A stretch of 64,000 nucleotides of DNA from an uncultured Pseudomonadales bacterium. Its GTDB lineage: Bacteria; Pseudomonadota; Gammaproteobacteria; Pseudomonadales; Azotimanducaceae. Position numbers and translations under genes: made by a program. This document shows, piece by piece, positions 1 to 8,910 of this stretch (position 1 is the first letter of the stretch; each line of letters opens with the position of its first letter). The DNA lies in contig OY282519.1 in assembly GCA_958296405.1 (NCBI GenBank), positions 1,100,132 through 1,164,131 on the forward strand, given 5' to 3'. Below the pieces are notes generated by a model, which was not told where the DNA came from, ran no database searches, and saw only the letters and a program-made list of their open reading frames with translations.

Positions 1-1902
1 GCACAGTTGACGCCGGGCGACGGGCGCTTTGAAGACATGGAGTTCTTGCTGTTCGGCCCGGGGTTCCGCGGCGCTGCACAGGCGATGGAACGCAGCGGCG
101 ACCTCACGCGGCTCACCGCGCCGCGCTTCACCCGCTGCGAACCCGACGCCTCGACTTGGCAGGTCGAGGCAGCGGAACTGACGTTGCGGGAAGGGGCGGA
201 CAGTGCCCAAGTGCGGGGCGCCACCCTCCGATTCAAGGGCGTGCCGGTTCTGTATGCCCCGCGCTTGCGCCTGCCGCTTTCGGAGGCGCGGCAATCTGGC
301 TTTCTGTTCCCGCCGGTCGCCTGGTCTCGCGACGATGGCCTCGACGTGGCCGTTCCCTACTACTTCAACCTGCATCCTCAGTACGATGCCACCGTTGTGC
401 CCCGTTACATCGCCAATCGCGGCTCTGGGCTAGAGGTGGAGGCGCGGGGCCTGACGCGCTCAGCCATCGCCACCGTTGGCGTCGCCATGCTGATGGATGA
501 CGACCTGTATCGGGAGGATACTGGCGAGGCCGACAGCGACCGTTGGCTTGCCACCATCGAGCACCGCGGCCGTTTTGGGGCGCTCAGCACCGACATCGAC
601 TACGCGGCAGCGAGCGACGTGGACTACCTGCGGGACCTCGGCACAGACCTCGCGGTGGCACGGCGCCCGTTCCTGACGCGGTTCGCCCAAGCCCGTTACG
701 CCCGCGGCGGTTGGTCCGCCGGCGTCAGCGGCTTGGGCTTCCAGTGGTTGGCGCCGCGCGTCACCCCCTATCGGCGCCTGCCCGAAGTGGACGTGTCGTA
801 TGTGAGTGGCGCCGCCGGGGCGTTGAACTGGTCTCTTGCCGCGGTGTGGACGGCGTTCGACGCGCCGCAAGACCGCGCGCGGGCCGGCCTCCCGGATGGC
901 CGCCGCCTGCATCTCGAACCCGCCGTCTCGCTGCCGTTCAACCGCAGCTGGGGCTTTCTGAAGCTGGGCGCCGGCTATCGGTACACCGCCTACGACATCG
1001 ATGGCGCATTGGGGCGGCGGGGCACGAGCCCGGATCGGCGCATTGCGTTTGGCGACATCGATGCGGGGCTGTTCTTCGAGCGGGGCGCTACGTTTGGCGG
1101 CGCGGACTTCGTGCAAACCCTGGAGCCGCGCGTCTATTACTTGCGCCAGCAGTTCGCCGAGCAAGATCACCTGCCGCGCTTCGACCCGAGTGTGACGGCG
1201 TTCTCTTTCCAGCAGTTGTTCCGCCGCAACCGCTTCGCCGGGCTAGACCGCATCAGCGACGCCGATCAATTGACGGTGGCGCTGGTGAGCCGGATGTTGG
1301 GCGCTGCCAGCGGCCAGGAGCGGCTGCGGGCGAGCTTGGGCACCATCGTCCATTTCCAAGATCGGCGGGTGGTCTTGGGCGCTGCGGATCCCGACCCGGC
1401 CCATTCCACCTCGCCAGTGGTGGCGGAGCTTGAAGGGCGCGCCGGCCGCTTTCGGGCGAGCGCTGTCCTCACTTGGGACGCCGCGGCGGCGGAAGAGCAG
1501 GAGATCGGCGTCGCCCTGCAGTACCGGCGCGACAATCGGCGCATCGTGAACATCGGCCACCGCAAGCGCCGCGCCCAGCGCATCGATCAGAGCGATGTGT
1601 CGTTCATCTGGCCGCTCAGCCGCAGGTGGAGCGCCATCGCCCGGTTCGGCTACGATTTTGAGATCGGCCGCGCCAACGAGGTGTTCGCCGGCTTTGAATA
1701 CGCCACCTGCTGCTGGCAGGCGCGCGTCATCTATCGCCGCTATGTGGAATCGCGCACGGGCCGCGTGTTGGACGACGCGGACGAGGCGCGGGGCATCCTG
1801 TTACAGTTCGTGCTTCGCGGCGTTGCAGGGTTTGGCAGCGTGGAATCCAACCTTGCGCGAGGCATCAAAGGCTATCGGGAGGAATCGTATGCCGATCGTT
1901 AG
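1..1902 (+). CDS. lptD: LPS-assembly protein LptD, 5' partial
   Basis: C-terminal 633 residues of the outer-membrane barrel that, with LptE, inserts lipopolysaccharide into the outer leaflet. The frame is open from base 1, so the signal peptide and most of the N-terminal jellyroll lie upstream of the window. Seen: the end of the periplasmic domain, then the barrel with the family segment YYFNLHPQYDAT followed by PRYIANRG, alternating aromatic strands, and an adjacent cysteine pair (TCCWQ, near residue 570) matching the paired cysteines that form LptD's essential disulfides. The stop overlaps the start of surA by 14 bases, the conserved gammaproteobacterial order. Function is secure; only the N-terminus is missing. 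Confidence 0.95.
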   Translation, partial: AQLTPGDGRFEDMEFLLFGPGFRGAAQAMERSGDLTRLTAPRFTRCEPDASTWQVEAAELTLREGADSAQVRGATLRFKGVPVLYAPRLRLPLSEARQSGFLFPPVAWSRDDGLDVAVPYYFNLHPQYDATVVPRYIANRGSGLEVEARGLTRSAIATVGVAMLMDDDLYREDTGEADSDRWLATIEHRGRFGALSTDIDYAAASDVDYLRDLGTDLAVARRPFLTRFAQARYARGGWSAGVSGLGFQWLAPRVTPYRRLPEVDVSYVSGAAGALNWSLAAVWTAFDAPQDRARAGLPDGRRLHLEPAVSLPFNRSWGFLKLGAGYRYTAYDIDGALGRRGTSPDRRIAFGDIDAGLFFERGATFGGADFVQTLEPRVYYLRQQFAEQDHLPRFDPSVTAFSFQQLFRRNRFAGLDRISDADQLTVALVSRMLGAASGQERLRASLGTIVHFQDRRVVLGAADPDPAHSTSPVVAELEGRAGRFRASAVLTWDAAAAEEQEIGVALQYRRDNRRIVNIGHRKRRAQRIDQSDVSFIWPLSRRWSAIARFGYDFEIGRANEVFAGFEYATCCWQARVIYRRYVESRTGRVLDDADEARGILLQFVLRGVAGFGSVESNLARGIKGYREESYADR

Positions 1903-3220
1903 TTCGGCGCTCGCACGCACGCGCCGGCGCCGTTGCGCGGTGGCGTTGGCCGGTGCGCTGGCCCTTGGCGCTGTGCCGCTCTTGGCCGAAATCGAGCGCT
2001 TGGATGGCATCGTGGCCATCGTCAACGACGATGTGGTGCTCGCCTCGGAACTCTTGGAGCGCCGCGATGCGGTGCTGGAGCGCCTGCAGCAGCAGGGCGC
2101 GGAGCTGCCGCCCCAAGATGCGTTGATGAGCCAGCTCATGGAACGGCTGGTGATCGAGAGTTTGCAACTGCAAATGGCGGACCAGCGCGGCATCGTCATC
2201 GACGACGAGACCTTGACGGAAGCCGTCAACGGCTTCGCGCGGCAGAACGAGATGACCCTCGACGAGTTCCGCGCCGCGTTGGAGCAAGACGGCATCAGCT
2301 ACCGGCAGTTCCGCGAGGACGTGCGCCGCGAACTGCAACTGCAGCGTGTGCAGCGGCTGTTGGTGAACCGGCGCATCACCATCACAGACCAAGACATTGA
2401 CGACCTCATCGCCTCCGCATTCTTCCAAGAGATGATTTCGGATGAATATCGCGTCGGGCACATTCTGCTGGCGGTGGAGGGCAACGCCGCAGAGACCATC
2501 GCCAAGGCTGCCGAGGCGGCGGAAGGGATCGTGGCGCAACTGCGCGCCGGCGCAGACTTCGGGCAGATGGCGATTGAGCACTCCGCCGCATCCACCGCGT
2601 TGGAAGGGGGCGACTTGGGCTGGCGCCGCGCCGGCGGGCTGCCGAGCCTGTTTGCCGAGCAGATCGTCAACATGTCTCCGGGCGAGACGGCAGACCCCAT
2701 CCGCAACAACCTAGGCTTTCACGTCGTGCAGCTCTTGGAGCAGCGCGGCGTGAGCCAACAGCGCCAAATGCAATCTCTCGTGCGGCACATTCTCGTGCGT
2801 CCGTCGGCAATTCGGGCGCCTGAGCAAACCCGCGAACTGGCGTTCGACCTGCGCCGCCGCGTCGTGGCGGGGGAGGACTTCGCGGAGATCGCCAAGGAAC
2901 ACTCGGAGGATCCAGGCAGCGCGTTGGCCGGCGGCGAGCTCGGCTGGACGGACGGCAGCGACTTCGTGCCGGAGTTCCGCGCCGTCATGGACGCGCTTGA
3001 GATAGGGCAGGTGAGTGAGCCATTCCCCAGCACGCATGGCTGGCACATCGTGCAGGTGCAGGAACGGCGCGACCAGGACATGTCCGAGGAGGCGCGGCGC
3101 AACATGGCCATGACGGTGCTGCACAACCGGCGCTTCGACGAAGAGCTGCAAGAGTGGCTGCAGGAAATCCGCGACGAAGCCCATGTGGAACTGCGCACGG
3201 GCGTTGACGCCGAAAGCTAG
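1889..3220 (+). CDS. surA: Periplasmic chaperone / peptidyl-prolyl isomerase SurA
   Basis: 443-aa periplasmic chaperone for outer-membrane proteins, LptD being a known client. An arginine-rich start and hydrophobic stretch (ALAGALALGAVPLLAE) form the signal peptide. The SurA N-domain follows (DGIVAIVNDDVVLASEL), then two parvulin domains starting near residues 190 (HILLAVEG) and 299 (HILVRPS). The open frame extends upstream into lptD, but ATG 1889 is chosen because GGGAGG lies six bases upstream and the signal peptide begins there. It overlaps lptD by 14 bases and is followed 11 bases later by pdxA, so it is in the same operon. Confidence 0.95.
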   Translation: MPIVSSALARTRRRRCAVALAGALALGAVPLLAEIERLDGIVAIVNDDVVLASELLERRDAVLERLQQQGAELPPQDALMSQLMERLVIESLQLQMADQRGIVIDDETLTEAVNGFARQNEMTLDEFRAALEQDGISYRQFREDVRRELQLQRVQRLLVNRRITITDQDIDDLIASAFFQEMISDEYRVGHILLAVEGNAAETIAKAAEAAEGIVAQLRAGADFGQMAIEHSAASTALEGGDLGWRRAGGLPSLFAEQIVNMSPGETADPIRNNLGFHVVQLLEQRGVSQQRQMQSLVRHILVRPSAIRAPEQTRELAFDLRRRVVAGEDFAEIAKEHSEDPGSALAGGELGWTDGSDFVPEFRAVMDALEIGQVSEPFPSTHGWHIVQVQERRDQDMSEEARRNMAMTVLHNRRFDEELQEWLQEIRDEAHVELRTGVDAES

Positions 3221-3231
3221 GCGTTCAGGAC

Positions 3232-4194
3232 ATGGCGCGGCGCATCGCGGTGACGCTTGGGGAGCCGGCCGGCATCGGGCCGGACGTTGCCATCCAGGCG
3301 TTTCAACAGCCGCGCAACGCCGCCGCCGTGGTGCTGGCGGATCCGCACTTGCTCGCCGCCCGCGCCAAGCGGCTCGGCTTGCCCCTCGTGATCGACGCTG
3401 TGGACACCTGCGCGGCCGGCCGCATGACGGTGCTGCCGCACGCCACGGCGGCGTCCGTCACGCCGGGAAGGTTGGACGCCCGCAATGGGCGCTATGTCCT
3501 CGACACGTTGGAGCGCGGCGTCGCGGGCTGCCTCAACGGCGAGTTCGACGCCCTCGTCACCGCGCCGGTGCAAAAGTCCGTGCTCAACGAAGCCGGCATT
3601 GCCTTCACCGGACACACCGGTTTTCTGCGCGATGCCTGCGGCGTGGAGGAGGTGTTGATGCTGCTCGCAGCCGGGCCGTTGCGGGTGGCGCTGGTGACGG
3701 ACCACGCACCGCTGCGGGCGGTGCCGGGCTTGGTGACCCAGGCACGGGTGGATCGCGCGTTGCGCCTCTTGGTGGACGGCTTGCGGGACGTCTTTGGCGT
3801 CGCCTCGCCTCGCGTCGCGGTGGCCGGCTTGAATCCCCACGCCGGCGAAGGGGGTTGGCTCGGCCGTGAGGAGATCGACGTGATCGAGCCTGTGTGCGCC
3901 GCCTGGCGAGCCGCCGGCGCGAACGTTGTCGGGCCGCTGTCCGCCGACACCATCTTCAACCGCCGAGGGCAGGATGACGCCGTGCTGGCGATGTACCACG
4001 ACCAAGGCTTGCCGGCGTTCAAGCAGGCGAGCTTTGGGAACGCCGTGAACATCACCCTGGGGCTGCCGTTCCTGCGCGCATCGGTGGATCACGGCACCGC
4101 GCTTGACCTTGCTGGTTCCGGCTGCGCGAACGCGGGGAGCTTCCGCGCCGCCTTCGAACTGGCGTGTGGCTCGGCGGGCGAGGGGGCTGCATAG
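3232..4194 (+). CDS. pdxA: 4-hydroxythreonine-4-phosphate dehydrogenase
   Basis: 320-aa enzyme of the DXP-dependent pyridoxal-phosphate pathway. It oxidises 4-phosphohydroxy-L-threonine, and the product is condensed by PdxJ. Family marks are GEPAGIGPD at the N-terminus, the substrate/metal-site histidines in GHTGFLRDA and YHDQGLPAFK, TDHAPLRAVP in between, and VDHGTALDLAG at the end. Length is about normal (E. coli 329). Its 3' end overlaps the proposed GTG start of rsmA by 31 bases, in the usual surA-pdxA-rsmA order. Confidence 0.94.
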   Translation: MARRIAVTLGEPAGIGPDVAIQAFQQPRNAAAVVLADPHLLAARAKRLGLPLVIDAVDTCAAGRMTVLPHATAASVTPGRLDARNGRYVLDTLERGVAGCLNGEFDALVTAPVQKSVLNEAGIAFTGHTGFLRDACGVEEVLMLLAAGPLRVALVTDHAPLRAVPGLVTQARVDRALRLLVDGLRDVFGVASPRVAVAGLNPHAGEGGWLGREEIDVIEPVCAAWRAAGANVVGPLSADTIFNRRGQDDAVLAMYHDQGLPAFKQASFGNAVNITLGLPFLRASVDHGTALDLAGSGCANAGSFRAAFELACGSAGEGAA

Positions 4195-4988
4195 CCGCGC
4201 CGGCCGCCTTGCCGCGCGCCCGCAAGCGCTTCGGACAACACTTCCTCATCGACGCGGAAGTGGTGGACGCCATCATGGCGGCGCTGGCGCTGCGGCGTGG
4301 CGAGGCGGTGCTGGAAATCGGCCCGGGGCATGGCGTGTTGACGGTGCCGGCGAGCGCTGCCGGCGCATGCGTGACGGCCGTGGAGATCGACCGGGGTTTA
4401 GCCGCCGGCTTGCGCCGCCGGTTGCCGGCCGCGCGGATTCTGGAAGCGGATGCGCTGGCCGTGGACTATGCGGATTTGCTGGGGCAGGCGCCGGCGCGCG
4501 TCTTCGGCAACCTGCCGTACAACATCTCCACGCCGCTCCTGAATCGCCTGTTCGACGCCTGCGCCGCCGGTGCGCCAGTGCGGGACATGCACTTCATGCT
4601 GCAGGCGGAGGTGGCGGCCCGGCTCGGGGCGACGCCCGGCACCCGCGATAGGGGGCGGCTCTCCGTCATCGCCCAATACCACTGCGAGGTGGCGCCCATG
4701 TTCGACGTGCCGGCCACCGCCTTCGCGCCGCTGCCCAAGGTGTCTTCGACGTTCCTGCGGTTGACGCCGCGGCCGCCGCCAACGCCGGCGCGGAACAGTC
4801 TGGCCTTGCGCCATGTGGTGCGCGTGGCCTTCGCGCAGCGCCGCAAGCGCCTAGGCAATGCCGTACAATCCTTGCGGCTTGATCTGGCGGCCTTGGGCAT
4901 CGACGCGGATGTGCGGCCGGAAGCCTTGGCCGTCGCCGATTTCGTCGCCATGGCGAATGTCGTGGAGCTTGGGCGAGGCCAGCGATGA
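4164..4988 (+). CDS. rsmA: 16S rRNA dimethyladenosine transferase RsmA/KsgA
   Basis: Dimethylates two adjacent adenines in helix 45 of 16S rRNA late in 30S assembly, using S-adenosylmethionine. Seen: RKRFGQHFL near the N-terminus, SAM motif VLEIGPGHGVLT, acidic motif VEIDRG, and catalytic FGNLPYNIST (NLPY). The GTG at 4164 gives 274 residues and overlaps pdxA by 31 bases. A TTG at 4209 would give MPRARKRFGQ, closer to the usual N-terminus, so the start is uncertain. The stop overlaps apaG as ATGA. Confidence 0.94.
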   Translation: MWLGGRGGCIAAPAALPRARKRFGQHFLIDAEVVDAIMAALALRRGEAVLEIGPGHGVLTVPASAAGACVTAVEIDRGLAAGLRRRLPAARILEADALAVDYADLLGQAPARVFGNLPYNISTPLLNRLFDACAAGAPVRDMHFMLQAEVAARLGATPGTRDRGRLSVIAQYHCEVAPMFDVPATAFAPLPKVSSTFLRLTPRPPPTPARNSLALRHVVRVAFAQRRKRLGNAVQSLRLDLAALGIDADVRPEALAVADFVAMANVVELGRGQR

Positions 4989-5374
4989 GCGCTCTGGATA
5001 CCGCCGAACAGGCGTTTGAGATCGCGGTGGAGACGCGCTACATCGACGCCGAATCCGACGTGGACGCGAACCGCTACGTCTTCGCCTACACCATCACCAT
5101 CGCCAATGTCGGCGCCAGCGCGGGGCAGTTGCTGGCGCGGCGCTGGATCATCACCGACGGCGAAGGCCACACGCAGGAAGTGGAAGGCGCCGGCGTGGTG
5201 GGCCGCCAGCCGCGCATTCCGCCCGGCAAGGCGTTTCGCTACACCAGCGCGGCGGCGCTCCCCACCGCGGTCGGCTCCATGGAGGGCCACTATCTGTTCC
5301 AGTCGGATGATGGCGACGAGTTCATCGTGCCGATTCCGCCTTTCTCGCTCGCCATGCCGAACGCCGTCCACTGA
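4985..5374 (+). CDS. apaG: ApaG domain protein
   Basis: 129-aa single-domain fibronectin-III-like protein, the normal ApaG length (about 125-130). The sequence has the family core RYVFAYTITIANVG, RRWIITDGEGH, and the glycine-rich GVVGRQPRIPPG loop followed by GSMEGHY. Its biochemical role is unsettled; it is linked genetically to divalent-cation traits and to the apaH locus. It starts on ATG inside the rsmA stop (ATGA), so it is translationally coupled, and apaH follows after 13 bases. Confidence 0.93.
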   Translation: MSALDTAEQAFEIAVETRYIDAESDVDANRYVFAYTITIANVGASAGQLLARRWIITDGEGHTQEVEGAGVVGRQPRIPPGKAFRYTSAAALPTAVGSMEGHYLFQSDDGDEFIVPIPPFSLAMPNAVH

Positions 5375-5387
5375 CGGCTAGCCTCTC

Positions 5388-6224
5388 GTGTCCACCTACG
5401 TCATTGGCGACCTGCAGGGTTGCTTCGCCGAACTGCAGGCGCTCTTGTCCAAGGTGCGCTTTCGGCGCCGGCGCGACCAGCTCTGGTTCGTCGGCGATCT
5501 CATCAATCGAGGGCCGGAATCGTTGGCGACATTGCGCTTCGTCAAGGGCTTGGGCGACGCTGCCGTGACGGTGCTCGGCAATCACGACCTGCACTTCCTC
5601 GCCATCGCCTTGGGCGGCCACGCGCCACGCCCGGCGGACACCTTGGATGCGTTGCTGAACGCCGAGGACTGCCGCGAGTTGGCGCAGTGGCTGCGCCGGC
5701 AGCCGCTCCTGCACTGCGCCAAGGGCTTCGTGATGGCCCACGCCGGCGTGCCGCACATTTGGCGGCTGAAGCAAGCCAAGCGCCGCGCCGCGGAAGTGGA
5801 AACCGCCCTGCGTGGCGACTCCTGCCACCAGTTCTTGAGCCGCATCTACGGCGACGAGCCACGCCGTTGGTCGAAGTCCTTGGCTGGGGTGGAGCGGCTG
5901 TGCATCATCGTCAACTACTTCACGCGCATGCGTTTCGTGGGCGCGGCGGGGGAGCTGCAGCTCTCGCGCAAGGGGTCGGCCGTGGATGCGCCGCCGGGGT
6001 ACTCGCCTTGGTTCGCGTACCCGCCGCGCGTCAAGCGCCCCATCTTGTTCGGCCACTGGGCGGCGCTGAACGGCGTCCGCGGCGAACGCGCCATCGGCGT
6101 GGACACGGGTTGCGTGTGGGGCGGCAAGCTCACCGCCTACCGCTTGGAAGACGGCAAGCACATCAGCGTCGCGTCAGCGGCGGCCCGGGCCAGGGAGAGC
6201 CTGAAGCGACCAATTGAAGGCTGA
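5388..6224 (+). CDS. apaH: Symmetrical diadenosine tetraphosphatase
   Basis: 278-aa metallophosphatase that splits Ap4A into two ADP and also removes Np4 caps from RNA. Phosphoesterase motifs are clear: GDLQGC (residues 7-12), GDLINRGPES, GNHDLHFLA, and a late VMAHAGVPH histidine segment. It begins with GTG 5388; no in-frame ATG fits the conserved YVIGDLQG start. It closes the conserved lptD-apaH operon. Immediately downstream base composition and codon use change, marking the start of the accessory module. Confidence 0.94.
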   Translation: MSTYVIGDLQGCFAELQALLSKVRFRRRRDQLWFVGDLINRGPESLATLRFVKGLGDAAVTVLGNHDLHFLAIALGGHAPRPADTLDALLNAEDCRELAQWLRRQPLLHCAKGFVMAHAGVPHIWRLKQAKRRAAEVETALRGDSCHQFLSRIYGDEPRRWSKSLAGVERLCIIVNYFTRMRFVGAAGELQLSRKGSAVDAPPGYSPWFAYPPRVKRPILFGHWAALNGVRGERAIGVDTGCVWGGKLTAYRLEDGKHISVASAAARARESLKRPIEG

Positions 6225-6322
6225 GGGCTAGCGAAACGTGATCCCGCTTGGTGGGGTTTTGGGTTGCCCCGCGGCTGCGCTTGCTGTGGTAGGTTTTGGA
6301 CAGCGCAGCCGCTTGAGTAGAA

Positions 6323-6487
6323 ATGCACGGACGCAGCAATCCGATGACGAACCTGACTGTGCGTGGGACGTGCCGCGACCTGTATTGCAGCGCCGCCCAC
6401 CACATCGTCGAGCAATATGTGGTTTGGCGCTGGCGAGTCGATCAGCCTCACAACCGCCCCTATGTGCGTATGGGCATGAGCTGTTGA
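6323..6487 (+). CDS. Small coupled ORF, 54 aa, unknown
   Basis: A 54-residue reading frame from ATG 6323 whose stop (TGA 6485-6487) shares one base with ATG 6487 of the next gene (TGATG), the arrangement used for translational reinitiation. The peptide is rich in Arg, His, Cys and Trp (VVWRWRVDQPH in the second half) with no domain I recognise. A second in-frame ATG at 6344 is possible. No convincing Shine-Dalgarno is seen. It could be a real small subunit of the helicase module, a leader peptide, or chance. Confidence 0.35.
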   Translation: MHGRSNPMTNLTVRGTCRDLYCSAAHHIVEQYVVWRWRVDQPHNRPYVRMGMSC

Positions 6488-8910
6488 TGGGCTTGCGAGA
6501 AATCGCGCATAGGGTGCGCATATGGGTGCTCAAGCTGTTGCCACAGACGGTGCAACCCACCGACAATTCCCAAACCGAGCGAGACGAACGCCCCGAGGAG
6601 CGCCAGCCGGAAACCCTGGAATCCCATACCGGAAAGGATGAAATCACATCAGAAGCGCCGCCTGACCCTCCGACCAGGCCGGAGGGTGGCGATAGTGAAC
6701 CCGCTGACCCGGACAAGCTTGGCACAGCACACGAATCTGGCGAGGCTCCGGTGGAGCGGGCCAAGAAACCCGAGGTCGACACGGATAGCGGCACACCGGA
6801 AGTGCGGGTTGACCCTCCGGACGGGGCTGGATGTAGCGATAGTGAAGCCCCTGGGCCGAGCAAGCCTAGCAGCAAGGGCGGGGCTGGTGAAGGTTCGGTA
6901 GAAGGGATTGGGGAACCCGATACGGGGACCGACGGGAGCACGATGGAAGCGCAGACTATCGCGCCGGACGAGACAGTGGATAGCAATAGTCAGTCCAGCG
7001 AAGAGAGTTCATGCCGGGACAAGAGTGACCGACCGCCCCCTAAGCAACCGGGTAAGAGAGATCCCGAAGGTGGGACCAAGCTCACTTCAAAACGGGAGGG
7101 AGGGCCACCAAAGGACCCGTATACCCCTCAACCGAAACTAACTTGCGGGAGGCGCGGCGCACAGTGGGAGCTTTTTCTATCGGTGCCTGACGGGTGTCAG
7201 ATTGACAAGGTGCAGCAGGGAACAGATTCGCTGACCTACGATAACGGGGAGTGCGCTATTCAATCTTTCGGAGGCCGTCTCTCGATTCTCTATGATGGCC
7301 GCGAACCTCTGGTATTGCCGTTATGCGAGGGCAAGCCGTTGATCTTCAAACTTGGCACGGACTGGTCGGGTATTGGCCGCCACGTCCAGCAGGTCACGCA
7401 TGGCCACTTCATCGTTATTGCTCCCAACGATTGGGTTCGCACAGGCCATGTACCTGTTGAACCCGAGGGCTGTACAGACGAAGCGTTCCTTGCACACTAC
7501 TTCGGTCGCTCGAAAGGTGGATCGGACGATGTAGGGGGCTTCGAGGGGCAAGACCCTTTGGATGGCATTGCAGCTGACCTTGAGGGCCGTCTCGTCACCG
7601 ACGACTCAACCGAAGGTGGACTGTTCGGCGGCGAAACTGCTCCATCACTCAAGAACTCGCCTGGCGTCGCGTGGGTCCGAGTCGGCGAAGAACGGGAAGG
7701 GGGTTGGCTAGGTGAAAACTTCCGACCAGAGCGAAAACTCGCTGACGTGTTGGGTGAGCGACAAGGACGTTTCTTTGTGCGAATCTACGATGACCAGACG
7801 AAGTTGCTCGATAGCTGTGAGTTTCGGTACATCCGTGGTCTAAGCAAGATCCACATCAATGACGAGCCGTACACTGGCCAAGAGCTGATTGCTCCGTCCT
7901 CAAGTGGGCACTTGCCGGCGAGAGTACGCTTCGTGGGCACGACAATGCTTAGTCCTGATGTAACGAGCGATCATTCGAGCGTAAAAGAGAGCCACATCCT
8001 CGTTGATCCGCATCCGGACGCTGACGAGCTGCGTTGTACACTGAGAGCAGGTGGTGGTGCCGTCGACGTGAGGCTGAATCTACCGCGTATCTGGTGGCGA
8101 TTGGAGCACATGGGATACGATGGCATTCTTGGTAGCGAGTGGTCTGCGCGAGCGTGGAACTGTACTCGGCGGGAGTTCGCCGATTGCGCCGAGAGGAACG
8201 CTATCCTCCGTGTTCGCCTGCCGCGGTGGGTCAAGCATTGTCACGTCGGGTTCGACGGAGAGGAAAGAAGATCGCACAAGACCGAGTGGGGGGCGACCGG
8301 AGGCGATCCTTGGGGCTATGTGGCGGTGCCGCTGTCGGACTTCATCGACCATTCGCAGATCACGCAGAGGTTAACTGATGAAGTCGCGCTCAACGTCGAC
8401 TGTGGCGGCACAAGGCTGACGCCCGTTCGGGTCTCGCAGGATGCGTTGCCAAAGATAGTGTCCTTTGCTTGCGAACCCTCGACGGTCGACGTAGGTGGCT
8501 CTTCTCAGCTGATCTGGGAGATTGAGGACGCGGGCGGGACAAGGGTGACGATCCACCCGGAGTTAGGAGAGGTCAACCCGGTTGGAGCAGCGACGATCAC
8601 GCCGACGCGAAGTACGAAGTACACGTTGAGGGTAGTCGCAACTGGCTTGGATGACATGGACAAGACAGTGGAAGTCACTGTTAAGCCCACTGTCCCGCCA
8701 CCGCGGGCGAAAAAGATGAAGGTCGCTCAGGTCCAAGGCGGCCACAAAGGCCTACGAGGCGGCAAGGGATTTAGCCGCGGAGAACTCTCGGCGGCGGGCC
8801 TGATGGAACGGGACCTAAGCCACAGCTATTTTCGCATAGATAAGCGGCGTCGCACCATTCACCCGACCAATGTGGCCGAAATTAGGAGAGTCGTCAATGC
8901 CGGGCGCTAA
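6487..8910 (+). CDS. Helicase-associated protein with acidic repeats, Ig-like and L13e-like C-terminus
   Basis: 807-aa protein not assigned to a named family. Residues ~15-220 are low complexity, Pro/Glu/Asp/Ser-rich, with a 49-residue degenerate repeat. Residues ~220-650 are globular without a motif I know. Residues ~655-725 (FACEPSTVDVGGSSQLIWEI) look like a bacterial Ig-like beta sandwich. The last ~65 residues, with GLRGGKGFSRGELSAAGL and then RIDKRRRTIHPTNV, resemble ribosomal protein L13e of archaea and eukaryotes. The frame is open further upstream, but ATG 6487 is preferred because of the coupled ORF before it. It overlaps the helicase gene by 14 bases, so the two products are probably made together. 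Confidence 0.7.
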   Translation: MGLREIAHRVRIWVLKLLPQTVQPTDNSQTERDERPEERQPETLESHTGKDEITSEAPPDPPTRPEGGDSEPADPDKLGTAHESGEAPVERAKKPEVDTDSGTPEVRVDPPDGAGCSDSEAPGPSKPSSKGGAGEGSVEGIGEPDTGTDGSTMEAQTIAPDETVDSNSQSSEESSCRDKSDRPPPKQPGKRDPEGGTKLTSKREGGPPKDPYTPQPKLTCGRRGAQWELFLSVPDGCQIDKVQQGTDSLTYDNGECAIQSFGGRLSILYDGREPLVLPLCEGKPLIFKLGTDWSGIGRHVQQVTHGHFIVIAPNDWVRTGHVPVEPEGCTDEAFLAHYFGRSKGGSDDVGGFEGQDPLDGIAADLEGRLVTDDSTEGGLFGGETAPSLKNSPGVAWVRVGEEREGGWLGENFRPERKLADVLGERQGRFFVRIYDDQTKLLDSCEFRYIRGLSKIHINDEPYTGQELIAPSSSGHLPARVRFVGTTMLSPDVTSDHSSVKESHILVDPHPDADELRCTLRAGGGAVDVRLNLPRIWWRLEHMGYDGILGSEWSARAWNCTRREFADCAERNAILRVRLPRWVKHCHVGFDGEERRSHKTEWGATGGDPWGYVAVPLSDFIDHSQITQRLTDEVALNVDCGGTRLTPVRVSQDALPKIVSFACEPSTVDVGGSSQLIWEIEDAGGTRVTIHPELGEVNPVGAATITPTRSTKYTLRVVATGLDDMDKTVEVTVKPTVPPPRAKKMKVAQVQGGHKGLRGGKGFSRGELSAAGLMERDLSHSYFRIDKRRRTIHPTNVAEIRRVVNAGR
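6652..7092 (+). repeat. 147-nt degenerate tandem repeat inside CDS
   Basis: Copies begin at 6652, 6799 and 6946 (period 147 nt, 49 codons), each opening with GAAGYG. Copies 1 and 2 share DPP, then DSE followed by a Pro/Lys stretch, then a TDSGT/TDGST ending; copy 3 is weaker. They encode the acidic linker of the helicase-associated protein. Confidence 0.6.

Noticed and set aside
6238..6486. Longer N-terminus for the helicase-associated protein, from GTG 6238
   Set aside because: The added 83 residues lack a ribosome site and look unlike the rest; the TGATG junction with the small ORF supports ATG 6487.
6652..7092. CRISPR-like array
   Set aside because: The 147-nt units are degenerate, coding and without constant repeats or spacers. 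The pal-tolB repeats are likewise not CRISPR.
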